A DNA stretch of 64,000 nucleotides from positions 5,406,001-5,470,000 of the forward strand of contig JBBCGH010000001.1 in the NCBI GenBank assembly GCA_037200445.1, written 5' to 3'. This document shows positions 1 through 8,330 of the stretch, piece after piece. The stretch's first letter is position 1. Each line of letters opens with the position of its first letter. The notes below the pieces were generated by a model. The model was not told where the DNA came from and searched no databases. It saw nothing but the letters and a program-made list of their open reading frames with translations. The stretch is from Alphaproteobacteria bacterium. GTDB lineage: Bacteria; Pseudomonadota; Alphaproteobacteria; Rhizobiales; Xanthobacteraceae. Made by a program: the position numbers and the translations under genes.

Positions 1-504
1 CGGTGCGAGCTTGTTGACGACGCCGGCCCAGTCATAGGCGACACGCGGCGCAATTGGAAACCCATCCTCGGCATGCCGGATCGCGGGGGCCAGCGTGCGA
101 TCAAGCCCGAAGCGGCCATGCGCCTTGAGGATCGCGTCCCAGGCTTCGATGGCGCCCGGGACGGTCACGGCATGCGGCGACGTCGCCTCGATTTTGTGAT
201 GCACGCCCTTGGCGCGGAGCTTCTCGGCAGACGCCCCAGAGCCCGCGCGGCCCGAGCCGTTGTAGCCCCAGACCGGCGCGTCGGGCTTCGCCACCAGACA
301 GAAGCAGTCGCCGCCGATGCCGGTCATGGCGGGCTCGACCACGCAGAGCGTGGCGACCGCCGCGATCGCGGCATCGGCGGCAGTGCCACCGGCCTTCAAC
401 ATGTCGATTGCGGCGATGCTCGCCAGCGGGTGTGAGGTCGCGGCCATTCCTTCGCGCGCATAGACGGGCGAGCGGCCGGGCAGGTGGAAATCGCGAAATG
501 TCAT
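1..504 (-). CDS. ggt: gamma-glutamyltransferase, N-terminal part (cut by window edge)
   Basis: Only the first 168 codons lie in the window; the gene continues past position 1. The N-terminus (MTFRDFHLPGRSPVYAREGM) leads into the Ntn-hydrolase large-subunit signature GGTAADAAIAAV at about residues 39-50 and GIGGDCFCLV at about 62-71, both typical of gamma-glutamyltranspeptidases and related cephalosporin-acylase-like enzymes. The family cleaves gamma-glutamyl bonds, as in glutathione. The self-processing threonine would lie outside the window and cannot be checked, so a catalytic call rests on the N-terminus alone. The ATG complement is at 502-504, and no strong Shine-Dalgarno sequence precedes it. 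Confidence 0.85.
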   Translation of the reverse strand, partial: MTFRDFHLPGRSPVYAREGMAATSHPLASIAAIDMLKAGGTAADAAIAAVATLCVVEPAMTGIGGDCFCLVAKPDAPVWGYNGSGRAGSGASAEKLRAKGVHHKIEATSPHAVTVPGAIEAWDAILKAHGRFGLDRTLAPAIRHAEDGFPIAPRVAYDWAGVVNKLAP

Positions 505-542
505 TGAGGAGGAGTCACGAGGGTGGGAAGCGGGACTTTAGA

Positions 543-1121
543 CTACGACCCGATTTTTTGCACGGGATCGACTTTCACCACCGGCTCCGCGGCGGGGGTG
601 AATGGAGAGGGCTCTGCGCGTGGCGGAGGCGGCGGGGGGACGGGCTCGGCGCGCACGACCACCGGTGCAGGCGCCGGCGCGACCACGACAGGTGTCTGCT
701 CGACCACGACTTTGCGCCGCGCGCGGCGCAGCGCCGTCGCAAAGCCTGCGAACAGATCGACCACGCAGATCGCGATGAACAGCGCAAACGTCGAGTTGCC
801 CATCTGTTGCGGGACATTCTGCTGGTTCATCAGCGCGGCGGGATTCACCATCGCGAACTCGGCAGCGGCACCGCACACCAGCAGCAGCGCCAGGAAGTGC
901 TCGATCAGCGACTTCCCATGCTTGGTCGACTTGATGACCTCGAACATCAGCATCAGCAGCGAGAACAGAATGAACGCGTCGCTCGCGGTCGGCTCGAAGA
1001 CGAGGCCGGAGGGCAACCGGAATCCGCCCGTGTAGAGCTTCGTGTTCCAGTCGAACGGCGTCAGGAACGCGATCATGTTGTAGATCGCGAACGGAATGAT
1101 CAGCAGCGGAAATCCGATCAC
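543..1121 (-). CDS. small integral membrane protein with proline-rich C-terminal tail
   Basis: Encodes 192 residues. Four hydrophobic stretches at about 1-20, 47-62, 74-92 and 108-130 look like membrane segments. A basic patch (RRARRK) follows, then a low-complexity tail of valine, alanine and proline with a run of seven prolines near residue 160. The start is taken as GTG because GGGAGG lies five bases upstream. No enzymatic motif is visible. The basic patch after the last helix suggests a cytoplasmic tail, possibly a protein-interaction segment, which is inference. I do not recognise a named family. Confidence 0.7.
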   Translation of the reverse strand: MIGFPLLIIPFAIYNMIAFLTPFDWNTKLYTGGFRLPSGLVFEPTASDAFILFSLLMLMFEVIKSTKHGKSLIEHFLALLLVCGAAAEFAMVNPAALMNQQNVPQQMGNSTFALFIAICVVDLFAGFATALRRARRKVVVEQTPVVVAPAPAPVVVRAEPVPPPPPPRAEPSPFTPAAEPVVKVDPVQKIGS

Positions 1122-1172
1122 GCGGGCCTCCCCGGGGTCGAGCGATCATGCTCGCTAACGGGCCACTAAGGC

Positions 1173-1207
1173 AAAAATATCGCGCGCCGGTTTCGTTCCG
1201 GCGCGCG
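1173..1207 (-). terminator. intrinsic terminator of rpmF
   Basis: A perfect 10-bp stem (1181-1190 with 1198-1207) around a 7-base loop is followed on the minus strand by a T-run (complement of AAAAA, 1173-1177). It lies just downstream of the rpmF stop, in the right orientation. Confidence 0.8.
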
Positions 1208-1230
1208 TCAATCCAGGCTCGTCGCGGCGC

Positions 1231-1416
1231 TCAGGCCTCGGTCTTGACCTTGAGCACCTGCCGGCCGCGGTACATGCCGGTCTTCAGGTCGATGTGGTGC
1301 GGGCGGCGCAGCTCGCCCGAATCCTTGTCGTCGACGTAGGCCGGGCGCTTGAGCGCGTCGGCCGAACGGCGCATGCCACGGCGCGAGGGCGAGGTCTTTT
1401 TCTTCGGAACAGCCAT
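1231..1416 (-). CDS. rpmF: 50S ribosomal protein L32
   Basis: Encodes 61 residues beginning [18 protein letters not shown], the hallmark N-terminus of bacterial L32, and ending in the basic [17 protein letters not shown] segment. The start is set at this MAVPKK methionine (1414-1416); the in-frame codon three residues upstream would add non-conserved residues. L32 is a large-subunit protein near the peptidyl-transferase region. The zinc-binding cysteines of some L32 proteins are absent, as in the alphaproteobacterial form. It is flanked by mtgA upstream on the same strand and an intrinsic terminator downstream. Confidence 0.97.
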   Translation of the reverse strand: MAVPKKKTSPSRRGMRRSADALKRPAYVDDKDSGELRRPHHIDLKTGMYRGRQVLKVKTEA

Positions 1417-1514
1417 TGAAATCACTCCGGAAATCGGCGCGCGCGCCCGCTGGCGGTCGCCCGAAACTGTCTGGGAAGGCGGGCTTATAAAGGATCGTTC
1501 CCGCCAAGGCTAGT

Positions 1515-2210
1515 CTAGCCCGGGCGGCGCAGGCACTCGGCCGTGATCCGCCCCGCCCGTCCCTCGTAAATGCCGGCGAGCCGGCGCACGCCCGGGCTCG
1601 GCCGCGCAGCGCTCCGGGCGACCGGATTGGGTAGGATCGCCGCAAGAAGCGCCGCCTCGCGGGCACTTAAGTCCCGCGCCGGCTTGCCAAAGGCATGGCG
1701 CGCCGCAGCCTCGGCGCCGAACTCGCCGTTCGGACCCCATTCGGCAATGTTGAGATAGATCTCCATCAACCGGCGCTTGCCGAGCACAAGGTCGAGCCAG
1801 AGCGCGAGCGGAAACTCCAGCGCCTTGCGCACCACCGACCGTCCCGGCCACAGGAACAGGTTCTTGGCGGTCTGCTGCGCGATGGTCGAGCCGCCACGCA
1901 TCTCGGAGATGTCATCCGCATCCTCGATGGCGGCGCGCAGCTCGCCGAAATCGATGCCGTGATGGACACAGAAGCGCGCGTCTTCGGCCGCCATGACGGC
2001 GCGCGGGAGCGCGGGCGCGATCGCGCCGAGCGGAACCCAGATGCGCTCGACACGGTGCCCGGTCGAGCGCCGCCACAGCGTCAGGGCCGAGACCGGATCG
2101 ACGATGCGATAGAGCGGAGCCAGCACATAGGGCAGCAGCAGGACGATCAGGACCAGGATGACGGCCGCGCGCAGGACACGGAATGCAACGCTTCGCGGCT
2201 TTCTCGCCAT
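1515..2210 (-). CDS. mtgA: monofunctional biosynthetic peptidoglycan transglycosylase
   Basis: Encodes 231 residues. A short cytoplasmic N-terminus precedes one membrane anchor (about 11-34), then a GT51 domain facing the periplasm. Visible family motifs are [12 protein letters not shown] (catalytic Glu at about 76), [20 protein letters not shown] at about 106-124 and [15 protein letters not shown] at about 145-159. There is no transpeptidase domain, so this is the stand-alone glycan polymerase that extends lipid II into peptidoglycan strands, not a bifunctional PBP1. Length matches the family. It lies upstream of rpmF on the same strand, a pairing I believe is common in this order. Confidence 0.95.
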   Translation of the reverse strand: MARKPRSVAFRVLRAAVILVLIVLLLPYVLAPLYRIVDPVSALTLWRRSTGHRVERIWVPLGAIAPALPRAVMAAEDARFCVHHGIDFGELRAAIEDADDISEMRGGSTIAQQTAKNLFLWPGRSVVRKALEFPLALWLDLVLGKRRLMEIYLNIAEWGPNGEFGAEAAARHAFGKPARDLSAREAALLAAILPNPVARSAARPSPGVRRLAGIYEGRAGRITAECLRRPG

Positions 2211-2288
2211 GCGGCCCGGTCCATAACCCCTGTGCGCAGGTCGGCGTGCGCCCTTGAGCTAGCCTGCAATTGAGGCTCGAATAGCTCA

Positions 2289-2984
2289 ATGAGCTCCGAG
2301 AGCACCAGTGCGCCGAACTATCCGCGCCGGACACCGCGGATTATTCGCATCATCCGCACGCGCCCGCGGCTGTTCATTTCGATCCTGGTGGGACTGATCG
2401 TCGCTGGCCTTTTGTTTGCCGTCACGGACTGGCGCGCCGCCACCAAGCTTCTCTTCGGCTGGGACATTGCTGTCGGGCTTTATCTCGTGCTCGCCGCCAC
2501 CCTCGTCTCCCGCTCCGACGTGCATCGCCTCAAGCGCCGCGCCGCCAACCAGGACGAAGGCAACCTCGCGATCCTGTTCCTGGTTGTCGCGGCGGCGATC
2601 GCAAGCCTCGGCGCGATCTTCGCCGAGCTCGGCACGGCGGCTGGACAGACCCGCCAGCCGGGGCAGCTCATCCTGGCGACCGCAACGGTGGTCCTCTCCT
2701 GGGCCTTCATTCATTCGATTTTCGCGCTGCATTACGCGCACGAGTTCTACGGAGAAGGCCGCGACCGGCAGATCGGCGGCATGTCGTTTCCGGACGACAA
2801 TGAGCCCGACTACTGGGATTTCGCCTACTTCGCCTTCACCGTCGGAATGTGCGCGCAGGTCTCCGACGTGACGGTCTCGTCCAAGTCGATCCGCCGCACC
2901 GTGCTGACGCACAGCATCGTCTCGTTTCTGTTCAATGCCGCGTTGCTGGCGCTCACCGTGAACATCGCGGCGAGCGCGATCTGA
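2289..2984 (+). CDS. DUF1345 family membrane protein
   Basis: Encodes 231 residues with about five to six hydrophobic helices (roughly 29-46, 54-72, 92-111, 124-144, 165-185, 205-228). The conserved DUF1345 features are seen: a DEGNLAILFLVVA segment, an HYAHEFY motif in the loop after the fourth helix, DYWDFAYFAFTVGMCAQVSDV, and a C-terminal SIRRTVLTHSIVSFLFN stretch. Function of the family is not established. It is transcribed divergently from mtgA, with 78 bases between them. Confidence 0.85.
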   Translation: MSSESTSAPNYPRRTPRIIRIIRTRPRLFISILVGLIVAGLLFAVTDWRAATKLLFGWDIAVGLYLVLAATLVSRSDVHRLKRRAANQDEGNLAILFLVVAAAIASLGAIFAELGTAAGQTRQPGQLILATATVVLSWAFIHSIFALHYAHEFYGEGRDRQIGGMSFPDDNEPDYWDFAYFAFTVGMCAQVSDVTVSSKSIRRTVLTHSIVSFLFNAALLALTVNIAASAI

Positions 2985-3027
2985 AAATGCTTTCAGCCCC
3001 GCGCTGAAAGGAGCGTTGGAGGCGGCA

Positions 3028-3786
3028 ATGGCAGCTAAGCGCAGCCCGCTCGAGATGGCGCGCGCCGCAAGCGCAAGCGCGCGTGCTGCGGCCGACATGC
3101 TGCAGAAGACCGAAGACTTAAGCCCGCGTCTCGCGATGCTCTATACCGGCGTGGTGCATGACGTGATGCGCGGCATGGGGCTCACGGACTTCACGCTGCC
3201 GCACACGTTGCATCCCGTCACCGTCGCGCGCACGATCGCGGGTCCGGTCTTCACGGTGCGCGGCAAGGTCTCTCCAATGGCCGAGCCGCACGACACACTG
3301 CTCGCCTGGACCGGCTTTCTTTCCAAGGCAAAATCCGGCCACGTGGTGGTGATCGCGGCCAACGACGAGGAGGTCGCCCACATGGGCGAGCTCTCCGGCG
3401 AGACGCTGGTGCGCAAGGGCGTGCCCGGCGTGATTGCCGATGGCGGCTGCCGTGACGTCGAATTCCTGATCGAGATGGGCTTTCCGGTTTATGCGCGCTA
3501 CGCGACGCCGCGCGACATCGTCGGCTACTGGATGGTCGACGCGATGGACGTGCCGATCAAGATCGGCCCCGTGTCGATTGCACCGCAGGACTATCTGCTC
3601 GCGGACCGCGACGGCATCATCGTGCTCCCCGCGCAAAAGCGGCCGAAATCGTGTCGGCGGCAGCCGTCGCGGTCGGCACCGAGAGCCAGATCCGCACCGC
3701 GATTCTGTCCGGCATGGATCCGCAGGAGGCGTATCTCAAGTTCGGGAAGTTCTAGCGGCGGGCGGGAGGTCCCGACACGATCGTGA
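3028..3786 (+). CDS. RraA-family protein, C-terminus frameshifted
   Basis: Resembles the RraA / 4-hydroxy-4-methyl-2-oxoglutarate aldolase / dimethylmenaquinone-methyltransferase-like family. VIADGGCRDV with the RDV motif that binds metal and substrate is seen at about residue 130. The ATG at 3028 has GGAGG five bases upstream and is preferred over the in-frame TTG at 3016. Near 3639 the reading frame departs from the family. In the next frame the expected C-terminus reads AEIVSAAAVAVG and ends with a stop at 3753-3755, so one G appears to be missing in AAAAGCGG. As read, the protein ends in a non-homologous arginine- and serine-rich tail that overlaps the convergent cupin gene. This may be a sequencing error or a real mutation; the end of the intact gene would be 3755. 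Confidence 0.75.
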   Translation: MAAKRSPLEMARAASASARAAADMLQKTEDLSPRLAMLYTGVVHDVMRGMGLTDFTLPHTLHPVTVARTIAGPVFTVRGKVSPMAEPHDTLLAWTGFLSKAKSGHVVVIAANDEEVAHMGELSGETLVRKGVPGVIADGGCRDVEFLIEMGFPVYARYATPRDIVGYWMVDAMDVPIKIGPVSIAPQDYLLADRDGIIVLPAQKRPKSCRRQPSRSAPRARSAPRFCPAWIRRRRISSSGSSSGGREVPTRS

Positions 3787-4273
3787 CTTCCTCGTGCAGC
3801 TTCGGAACCTGGTCGAAAACCTTTTCGGGCACGCCGAAGGTCGCCGCCAGCACATGGTTCGGGATACCGCCGAGTGAGACCGAAACACCGATGTCGTCGT
3901 CACTCTCCGCGCCGGAGTTGTTGAACGACACCAGAAAATGCAGGTCCTCGTCGCCTATGTTCTCGAAGTAGTGGAAGAAGCCCATCGGCACGAAAACCAC
4001 CTGCCCGGGCTCGACGTCAAAGAGCTTCCATTCGTTGTTCGGGCCGACCACCGACATGCGCGCCTTGCCCTTGATGCAGTAGTCGAATTCCCAGGCATCC
4101 GGATGCCAGTGCGGCTCACGGATGCCGCCAGGCTTGAGCACCACGAGAAACATCGCGGCCTTCTGCCCCGTCACGATCGGGAACACCTTTTCGTAAGCGC
4201 CCTGCACCGTGCCGCCCGGCTTCACCACCGCCGGCTTCGATTTCGCGAGATCGAACAAATAGGGATTGTTCAT
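3752..4273 (-). CDS. monocupin, oxalate-decarboxylase-like
   Basis: Encodes 173 residues with a single beta-barrel cupin. Motif 1 is GGIREPHWHPDAWEFDYCIKG (two His, one Glu as metal ligands, about residues 49-69). Motif 2 is GQVVFVPMGFFHYFEN (the fourth His ligand, about 90-105). The wording of both motifs and the phrase AWEFDYCIKGKARMSVVGP resemble one half of the bicupin oxalate decarboxylases and germin-like oxalate oxidases, which bind manganese. The sequence does not settle whether this one-domain form acts on oxalate. AGGAGG lies upstream of the ATG. It is notable because a full oxalate-degradation locus is present about 45 kb away. Confidence 0.75.
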   Translation of the reverse strand: MNNPYLFDLAKSKPAVVKPGGTVQGAYEKVFPIVTGQKAAMFLVVLKPGGIREPHWHPDAWEFDYCIKGKARMSVVGPNNEWKLFDVEPGQVVFVPMGFFHYFENIGDEDLHFLVSFNNSGAESDDDIGVSVSLGGIPNHVLAATFGVPEKVFDQVPKLHEEVTIVSGPPARR

Positions 4274-4310
4274 CAGAATGCCTCCTGAGATTGAAGGCCT
4301 CTGGGTAGCA

Positions 4311-4352
4311 CAAAAAGCAAGAGGCGAGCGCAGCGCGCGCGACCCGCCTCTT
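4311..4352 (-). terminator. intrinsic terminator after the class II aldolase gene
   Basis: An 8-bp perfect stem AAGAGGCG / CGCCTCTT (4319-4326 with 4345-4352) is followed on the minus strand by GC and then TTTTT (complement of 4312-4316). It lies 19 bases past the stop of the aldolase gene. Confidence 0.7.
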
Positions 4353-4370
4353 CAATGTGATGCTGTATTC

Positions 4371-5147
4371 CTAGTTCTTGTAGTCCGGCTCTTTCTTATC
4401 GAGGATGCGCTTCATCGCCTCGAAGTGCCAGACGTGCGGCTTCTTGTTGCCGTAGCCGGGCGCGGTCTTGAACTCCTTGATCGCGTCGTCGATCACGTGT
4501 TGCGGCAGGATGTTGAGCTCGCGCCCTGTCTGCATCGCCAGGATGATCTGCTGGCAGGCGCGCTCAGCGTAATAGAGCAGATCGAAGGCCTCGGAGATCG
4601 TCGGGGTCACAGTCGCAATGCCATGGCTCGCCATCATCAGGATCTTCTTGTCGCCGATGACGCCGACGAGCCGCTCGCCTTCCTTGGGATCGAACGCGGG
4701 CCCGCCATAGCTGTTGTCGTAGGCGGTGTGCATGCCGATCGCGATCTCGGTCTGGCCGATCGGCAGGATGCGCTGGTCTTTGAGCCGCGACAGCGCGCTC
4801 GCGTACGGCATATGGGTATGGAAGACCGCACCGGCGTGCTGCGCGAGCTTATGGATCGGCGCATGAATGCAGTAGCAGGAGCGCTCGACCTCGCCTTCGC
4901 CCGACAAGCGCGTGCCATCATAGCCCACTTCCATGAAGCAGCTCGCCGTCACCTCGGACCAGTAGAGGCCGAACGGGATCTGGTAATAGCGATCGTTGGT
5001 GCCGGGCACGCGGTAGGTCAGGTGATTGAAGATGCCCTCATGAAAGTCGTTCATCACGCAGAGCCGGTGCGCGGCGGCGAGATCGACGCGTGCCTGCCAG
5101 CGCTCGGTTTCGAGTTCGACGCCGTTCTTGATCGCTTCCTGGAGCAT
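4371..5147 (-). CDS. class II aldolase/adducin family protein
   Basis: Encodes 258 residues of the fuculose-aldolase/adducin fold. Visible features are the N-terminal DLAAAHRLCVMNDFHEGIFNHLTYRVPG segment, a central HTHMPYASALS motif (zinc-binding His pair at about residue 112) and MASHGIATVTPTISEAFDLLYYAERAC containing the third ligand His. Members cleave or decarboxylate phosphorylated or acidic hydroxy compounds, or act as epimerases; the substrate here cannot be told. The ATG at 5147 is preceded by a purine-rich GGAGGG-like signal. Followed by an intrinsic terminator. It lies in an accessory catabolic zone with the cupin gene next on the same strand. Confidence 0.85.
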   Translation of the reverse strand: MLQEAIKNGVELETERWQARVDLAAAHRLCVMNDFHEGIFNHLTYRVPGTNDRYYQIPFGLYWSEVTASCFMEVGYDGTRLSGEGEVERSCYCIHAPIHKLAQHAGAVFHTHMPYASALSRLKDQRILPIGQTEIAIGMHTAYDNSYGGPAFDPKEGERLVGVIGDKKILMMASHGIATVTPTISEAFDLLYYAERACQQIILAMQTGRELNILPQHVIDDAIKEFKTAPGYGNKKPHVWHFEAMKRILDKKEPDYKN

Positions 5148-5239
5148 CGTTGCCCTCCTGTGACGGGGTTGGGCACAGAATCGGGCAAGGTTCCCCTCAG
5201 GTCAATGCGGCCAAACGCAATCCAGCGATGCGGCCGCCC

Positions 5240-5641
5240 TTACTCGGGCTGGAAATTCATCGCTACGCCGTTGATGCAATAGCGCAATCCGGTCGGCGGC
5301 GGCCCGTCCGGGAAGACGTGGCCCAGATGGCTGCCGCAGCGGCTGCAATGGCATTCGGTGCGGACCATGCCGTAGGAACGGTCGTGCGATTCCTCGACCG
5401 CGCCCGCTTCCGGATCGTTGAAGCTCGGCCAGCCGGTGCCGCTCTCGAACTTCTTCTTCGACTTGAACAGCACCTGGCCGCAGCCCGCGCAGGTAAAAGT
5501 GCCGGCGCGCTTCTCATAATTGAGCGCGCAGCTCCCCGGCCGCTCGGTGCCGTGCTCGCGCATGATGTGAAACTGCTCGGGGGTCAAAATCTTGCGCCAC
5601 TCGGCGTCGGTGTGCGTGACCGGATAAGTCTTTACGTCCAT
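5240..5641 (-). CDS. msrB: peptide-methionine (R)-S-oxide reductase
   Basis: Encodes 133 residues of the MsrB (SelR) fold that reduces methionine-R-sulfoxide in proteins. Two structural zinc-binding CxxC pairs, CAGC and CSRC, flank the FESGTGWPSFNDP motif. RYCINGVAM near the C-terminus carries the catalytic cysteine (a cysteine form, not selenocysteine). Length is typical for a stand-alone MsrB. The GAGGAG signal nine bases before the ATG supports the start. It lies between catabolic genes and is not obviously co-transcribed with either. Confidence 0.95.
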   Translation of the reverse strand: MDVKTYPVTHTDAEWRKILTPEQFHIMREHGTERPGSCALNYEKRAGTFTCAGCGQVLFKSKKKFESGTGWPSFNDPEAGAVEESHDRSYGMVRTECHCSRCGSHLGHVFPDGPPPTGLRYCINGVAMNFQPE

Positions 5642-5674
5642 CGGATTAGGCTCCTCTCTGCGCCGCCTATGTAG

Positions 5675-6625
5675 TTATTGCGCCTTGATGTTGCCTTCCT
5701 TCACGACGCGGCCCCACTTCACGATTTCGTTCTCGATGTACTTGGCGAACTCCTCCGTGCTCATGGTCACGGCGGCGGCGCCTTCACGGTCGAAGGCCTG
5801 GGTCAACTCCGGCGACTTCAGCGTCGACTGGATGTCTTTGTAAAGGCGATCCACGATCTCCTTTGGCGTCCCGGCGGGCGCCATGATGCCCCACCAGTTG
5901 TTCGCCTCGTAGCCGGGCACGCCCGCTTCCGCGATGGTCGGCACGTCGGGCAGGATCGGATTGCGCTTCGTCCCGCCGACGCCGAGCGCGCGCAACTGGC
6001 CGGACTGGATGAACGGCGTGGTTTGCACCAGCGAGGAGAACATGATCTTCACGTGGCCGGCGATCACGTCCTGCATCGCCGGGCCGCCCCCCTTGTAGGG
6101 CACGTGCTGCAGGTTCACGCTGGCGGTGAGCTTGAACAATTCGCCACCGAGATGCTGGAAGCTGCCGACGCCCGCGGAGGCATAGTCGAGCTCGCCCGGC
6201 TTCTCCTTCGCGAGCGCGACCAACTCGGCCACAGTCTTGACCGGCAGTTGCGGATTGACGGCGAGTACGTTCGGCCCGGTGGCCAGGATCGAGATCGGCG
6301 TGAAGGATTTGATCGGATCGTAATTGAGCTTGTAGAGCGCCGGGTTCACGGCATGCGCGATCGAGACGATCAGCAGCGTGTAGCCGTTCGGCGCCGCGGC
6401 GGCGGCGGCTTCCGTGCCCAGCACGCCGCCAGCGCCGCCACGGTTGTCGACGAACACCTTGTGGCCGAGTTTCTCGGAGAGCTGGTTTGCGACCAGCCGC
6501 CCGACCACGTCGTTGCTGCCCCCAGGCGGGAACGGGATGATCAGCCGCACCGGATGATCGGGATATTCGGCCGCGGCCGGCGCGGTCAGAGCCAGCAGCA
6601 GCGCAAGCGCACTCCAAACCTTCAT
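5675..6625 (-). CDS. Bug/TctC-family periplasmic solute-binding protein (first orphan)
   Basis: Encodes 316 residues. A Sec signal peptide (MKVWSALALLLALTAPAAAE) precedes the Bug-family opening YPDHPVRLIIPFPPGGSNDV, which forms the carboxylate-binding loop. Later family stretches include VPYKGGGPAMQDVIAGHV and VPTIAEAGVPGYE. The frame is open far upstream of this methionine, but that part reads as low-complexity antisense sequence, so the start is set at 6625, where it overlaps the upstream VOC gene stop by four bases. Family members capture small carboxylates for tripartite tricarboxylate transporters. No TctA or TctB is adjacent, so it is an orphan receptor or sensor component. Confidence 0.92.
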   Translation of the reverse strand: MKVWSALALLLALTAPAAAEYPDHPVRLIIPFPPGGSNDVVGRLVANQLSEKLGHKVFVDNRGGAGGVLGTEAAAAAAPNGYTLLIVSIAHAVNPALYKLNYDPIKSFTPISILATGPNVLAVNPQLPVKTVAELVALAKEKPGELDYASAGVGSFQHLGGELFKLTASVNLQHVPYKGGGPAMQDVIAGHVKIMFSSLVQTTPFIQSGQLRALGVGGTKRNPILPDVPTIAEAGVPGYEANNWWGIMAPAGTPKEIVDRLYKDIQSTLKSPELTQAFDREGAAAVTMSTEEFAKYIENEIVKWGRVVKEGNIKAQ

Positions 6626-7011
6626 TGGCCGGCGCGCTCCAGCACCTCGATCGACACGCCTTCGGGTCCGCGGACGAAACAGATCTTGATACCGGGCCGC
6701 GGCGAGTTGAGCTCCATGGTGAACTCCGCGCCCTTCGCCTTCAGGTCGGCCACCACCTGGTCGATGTTCTTCACGCGCAGTCCGAAATGATCGAGCCCCT
6801 GATAGGGCGTGACCGGCGGCGGGTTGACGCCGCTTCCCGGCGCCACCGGCGCGATGAACACATCCTGCCCGCCGATCTTCATGTCGATGCGCGTTTTGCC
6901 CTCCTGCATCGAGCGGATGATCTCTGCGCCAAACATGCGCTCGTAATAAGCCGCGGTCTTTTCCGGATCGGTGCTGCGGATGTGGATGTGGTCGTAGGTG
7001 AAGGTCGACAT
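6622..7011 (-). CDS. VOC/glyoxalase superfamily protein
   Basis: Encodes 129 residues. The start is set at MSTFTYDHIHIRS, with GGAG a few bases upstream. The glyoxalase/extradiol-dioxygenase fold is marked by DHIHIRSTDPEKTAAYYERMFGAE (metal-ligand His in the first repeat), GLDHFGLRV in the second, and a C-terminal GVSIEVLE with the last ligand Glu. The family covers glyoxalases, epimerases and extradiol dioxygenases, and nothing in the sequence fixes the reaction. It overlaps the Bug gene by four bases (ATGA), so the two are translationally coupled, suggesting the enzyme works on whatever the receptor binds. Confidence 0.88.
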   Translation of the reverse strand: MSTFTYDHIHIRSTDPEKTAAYYERMFGAEIIRSMQEGKTRIDMKIGGQDVFIAPVAPGSGVNPPPVTPYQGLDHFGLRVKNIDQVVADLKAKGAEFTMELNSPRPGIKICFVRGPEGVSIEVLERAGQ

Positions 7012-7041
7012 GAGCGCTCCCTGATGTTTTCCAGCCAAACC

Positions 7042-7072
7042 TAGCCCGGATGAAGCGCCAGTGAAATCCGGG
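7042..7072. repeat. partial copy of the TAGCCCGGAT...GAAATCCGGG palindromic repeat
   Basis: TAGCCCGGATGAAGCGCCAG followed by TGAAATCCGGGG matches the arm of the longer repeat at 9888-9949. It lies between the epoxide hydrolase and VOC genes. Confidence 0.6.
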
Positions 7073-7077
7073 GTTCG

Positions 7078-8193
7078 TCAGGCAAGCTCTGCGAAAAACG
7101 CGATCATCTCCCGCGCCAGCGCTTCCGGCTGCTCCAGCGCCGCGAAGTGGCCGCCCCTTTCCATGCGCGTCCAGCGGCGGATATCCGTGAAGGTGCGCGC
7201 GGCAAGCGAGCGCGGAGGCGACAGGATCTCGCGCGGGAATTCCGCATAGCCCATCGGCACCGTCACGGTTTCGCCGTCGGGGATCGGCCACGGCCCGTGC
7301 ATGCGCGCATAGTAGGGCCAGAACGATGAGCCGATCGCGCCGGTGAACCAGTAGAGCGAAATGTTGGCGAGCATCTCGTCGCGGCTGACCGCATCCTCCG
7401 GATTGCCGCTGTTGTCGGTCCAGGCGTGGAATTTCTCCACGATCCAGGCGGCGAGGCCGGCCGGCGAGTCGGTCAGGCCGAACGCAAGCGTCTGCGGCTT
7501 GGTGCCCTGGATCCACTGGTAGCCGGTTTCCTCCTTCAGGAAATTATTGAGCTGCGCGAGGTAGGTTTTTTCCTCGGTGTTCGGGTTTTGCAGCATCGCG
7601 GGATCGCGCCGTACTGGCAGCAGATTGAGATGGATGCCTGTGACGCGGTCCGGGAAACGATGGCCGAGTACGGACGTGATGAACGAACCCCAGTCGCCGC
7701 CCTGCGCGCCGAATTTGTCGTACCCCAACGCCGTCATCAGTTCGGGAAACAGCTCGGCGATCTCGATGATGCCGAAACGGTGTTGGCCCGGCCGATAAGA
7801 GAGCGTGTAACCGGGCAGCGATGGCGCAATCACGGTGAAATGCTCGGTGAGCAGCGGGATGATCTTGTGGAACTCGAACACCGAGCCAGGCCAGCCATGC
7901 GAAAGCAAAAGCGGCGGTGCATCCGGCCTCCGCGACGGCGCGTGGATGAAATGCAGATCGATGCCGCCGATGGCCAGCGTATACTGCGGAAATGAGTTGA
8001 GCTTTCCCTCCCAGGCGCGCCAGTCGAAGCCGTTCTGCCAGTAACCGATGAGCGACTTGAGATACGCGACGCTGGTGCCCGTGGACCACGGCGCGAGCGG
8101 CGGCTCGTCGGGCAGGCGCGTGCGCGCGAGGCGCTCGCGCAGATCGGCGATCGCCGCGTCGGGAATCTGAAGCCGGAATGGCTCTGCTTTCAT
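7078..8193 (-). CDS. epoxide hydrolase (microsomal-type, with N-terminal EHN domain)
   Basis: Encodes 371 residues. The N-terminal EHN domain (FRLQIPDAAIADLRERLARTRLP, then a WQNGFDWRAWEGKLN stretch) leads to an alpha/beta-hydrolase core with HGWPGSVFEF (oxyanion-hole HGWPG) and GAQGGDWGS, where the aspartate is the nucleophile. The acid and His members lie later, with ERGGHFAALEQPE near the C-terminus supplying the His. The enzyme opens epoxides to vicinal diols, in detoxification or catabolism. Length fits the family. It is divergent from the small secreted protein gene at 8331. Confidence 0.9.
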   Translation of the reverse strand: MKAEPFRLQIPDAAIADLRERLARTRLPDEPPLAPWSTGTSVAYLKSLIGYWQNGFDWRAWEGKLNSFPQYTLAIGGIDLHFIHAPSRRPDAPPLLLSHGWPGSVFEFHKIIPLLTEHFTVIAPSLPGYTLSYRPGQHRFGIIEIAELFPELMTALGYDKFGAQGGDWGSFITSVLGHRFPDRVTGIHLNLLPVRRDPAMLQNPNTEEKTYLAQLNNFLKEETGYQWIQGTKPQTLAFGLTDSPAGLAAWIVEKFHAWTDNSGNPEDAVSRDEMLANISLYWFTGAIGSSFWPYYARMHGPWPIPDGETVTVPMGYAEFPREILSPPRSLAARTFTDIRRWTRMERGGHFAALEQPEALAREMIAFFAELA

Positions 8194-8330
8194 TCCAAAA
8201 CCCTCGCCGAGTTCATGAAAGACGCAACGGCCGCGTGCCGCCGTTTACCTTCAAGCCTCAGGTTGCTTGTCACCGTGGATCGGCCGGTCCACGGTACCGC
8301 CGGGCGACGAGGAACCGACCAGAGGACATC

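Noticed and set aside
5675-7516. A 613-residue open frame containing the first Bug receptor
   Set aside because: The upstream part is low-complexity Arg/Ala/Gly-rich sequence antisense to nothing conserved in that frame and covers the VOC gene in another frame. The true start is at 6625 with a signal peptide.
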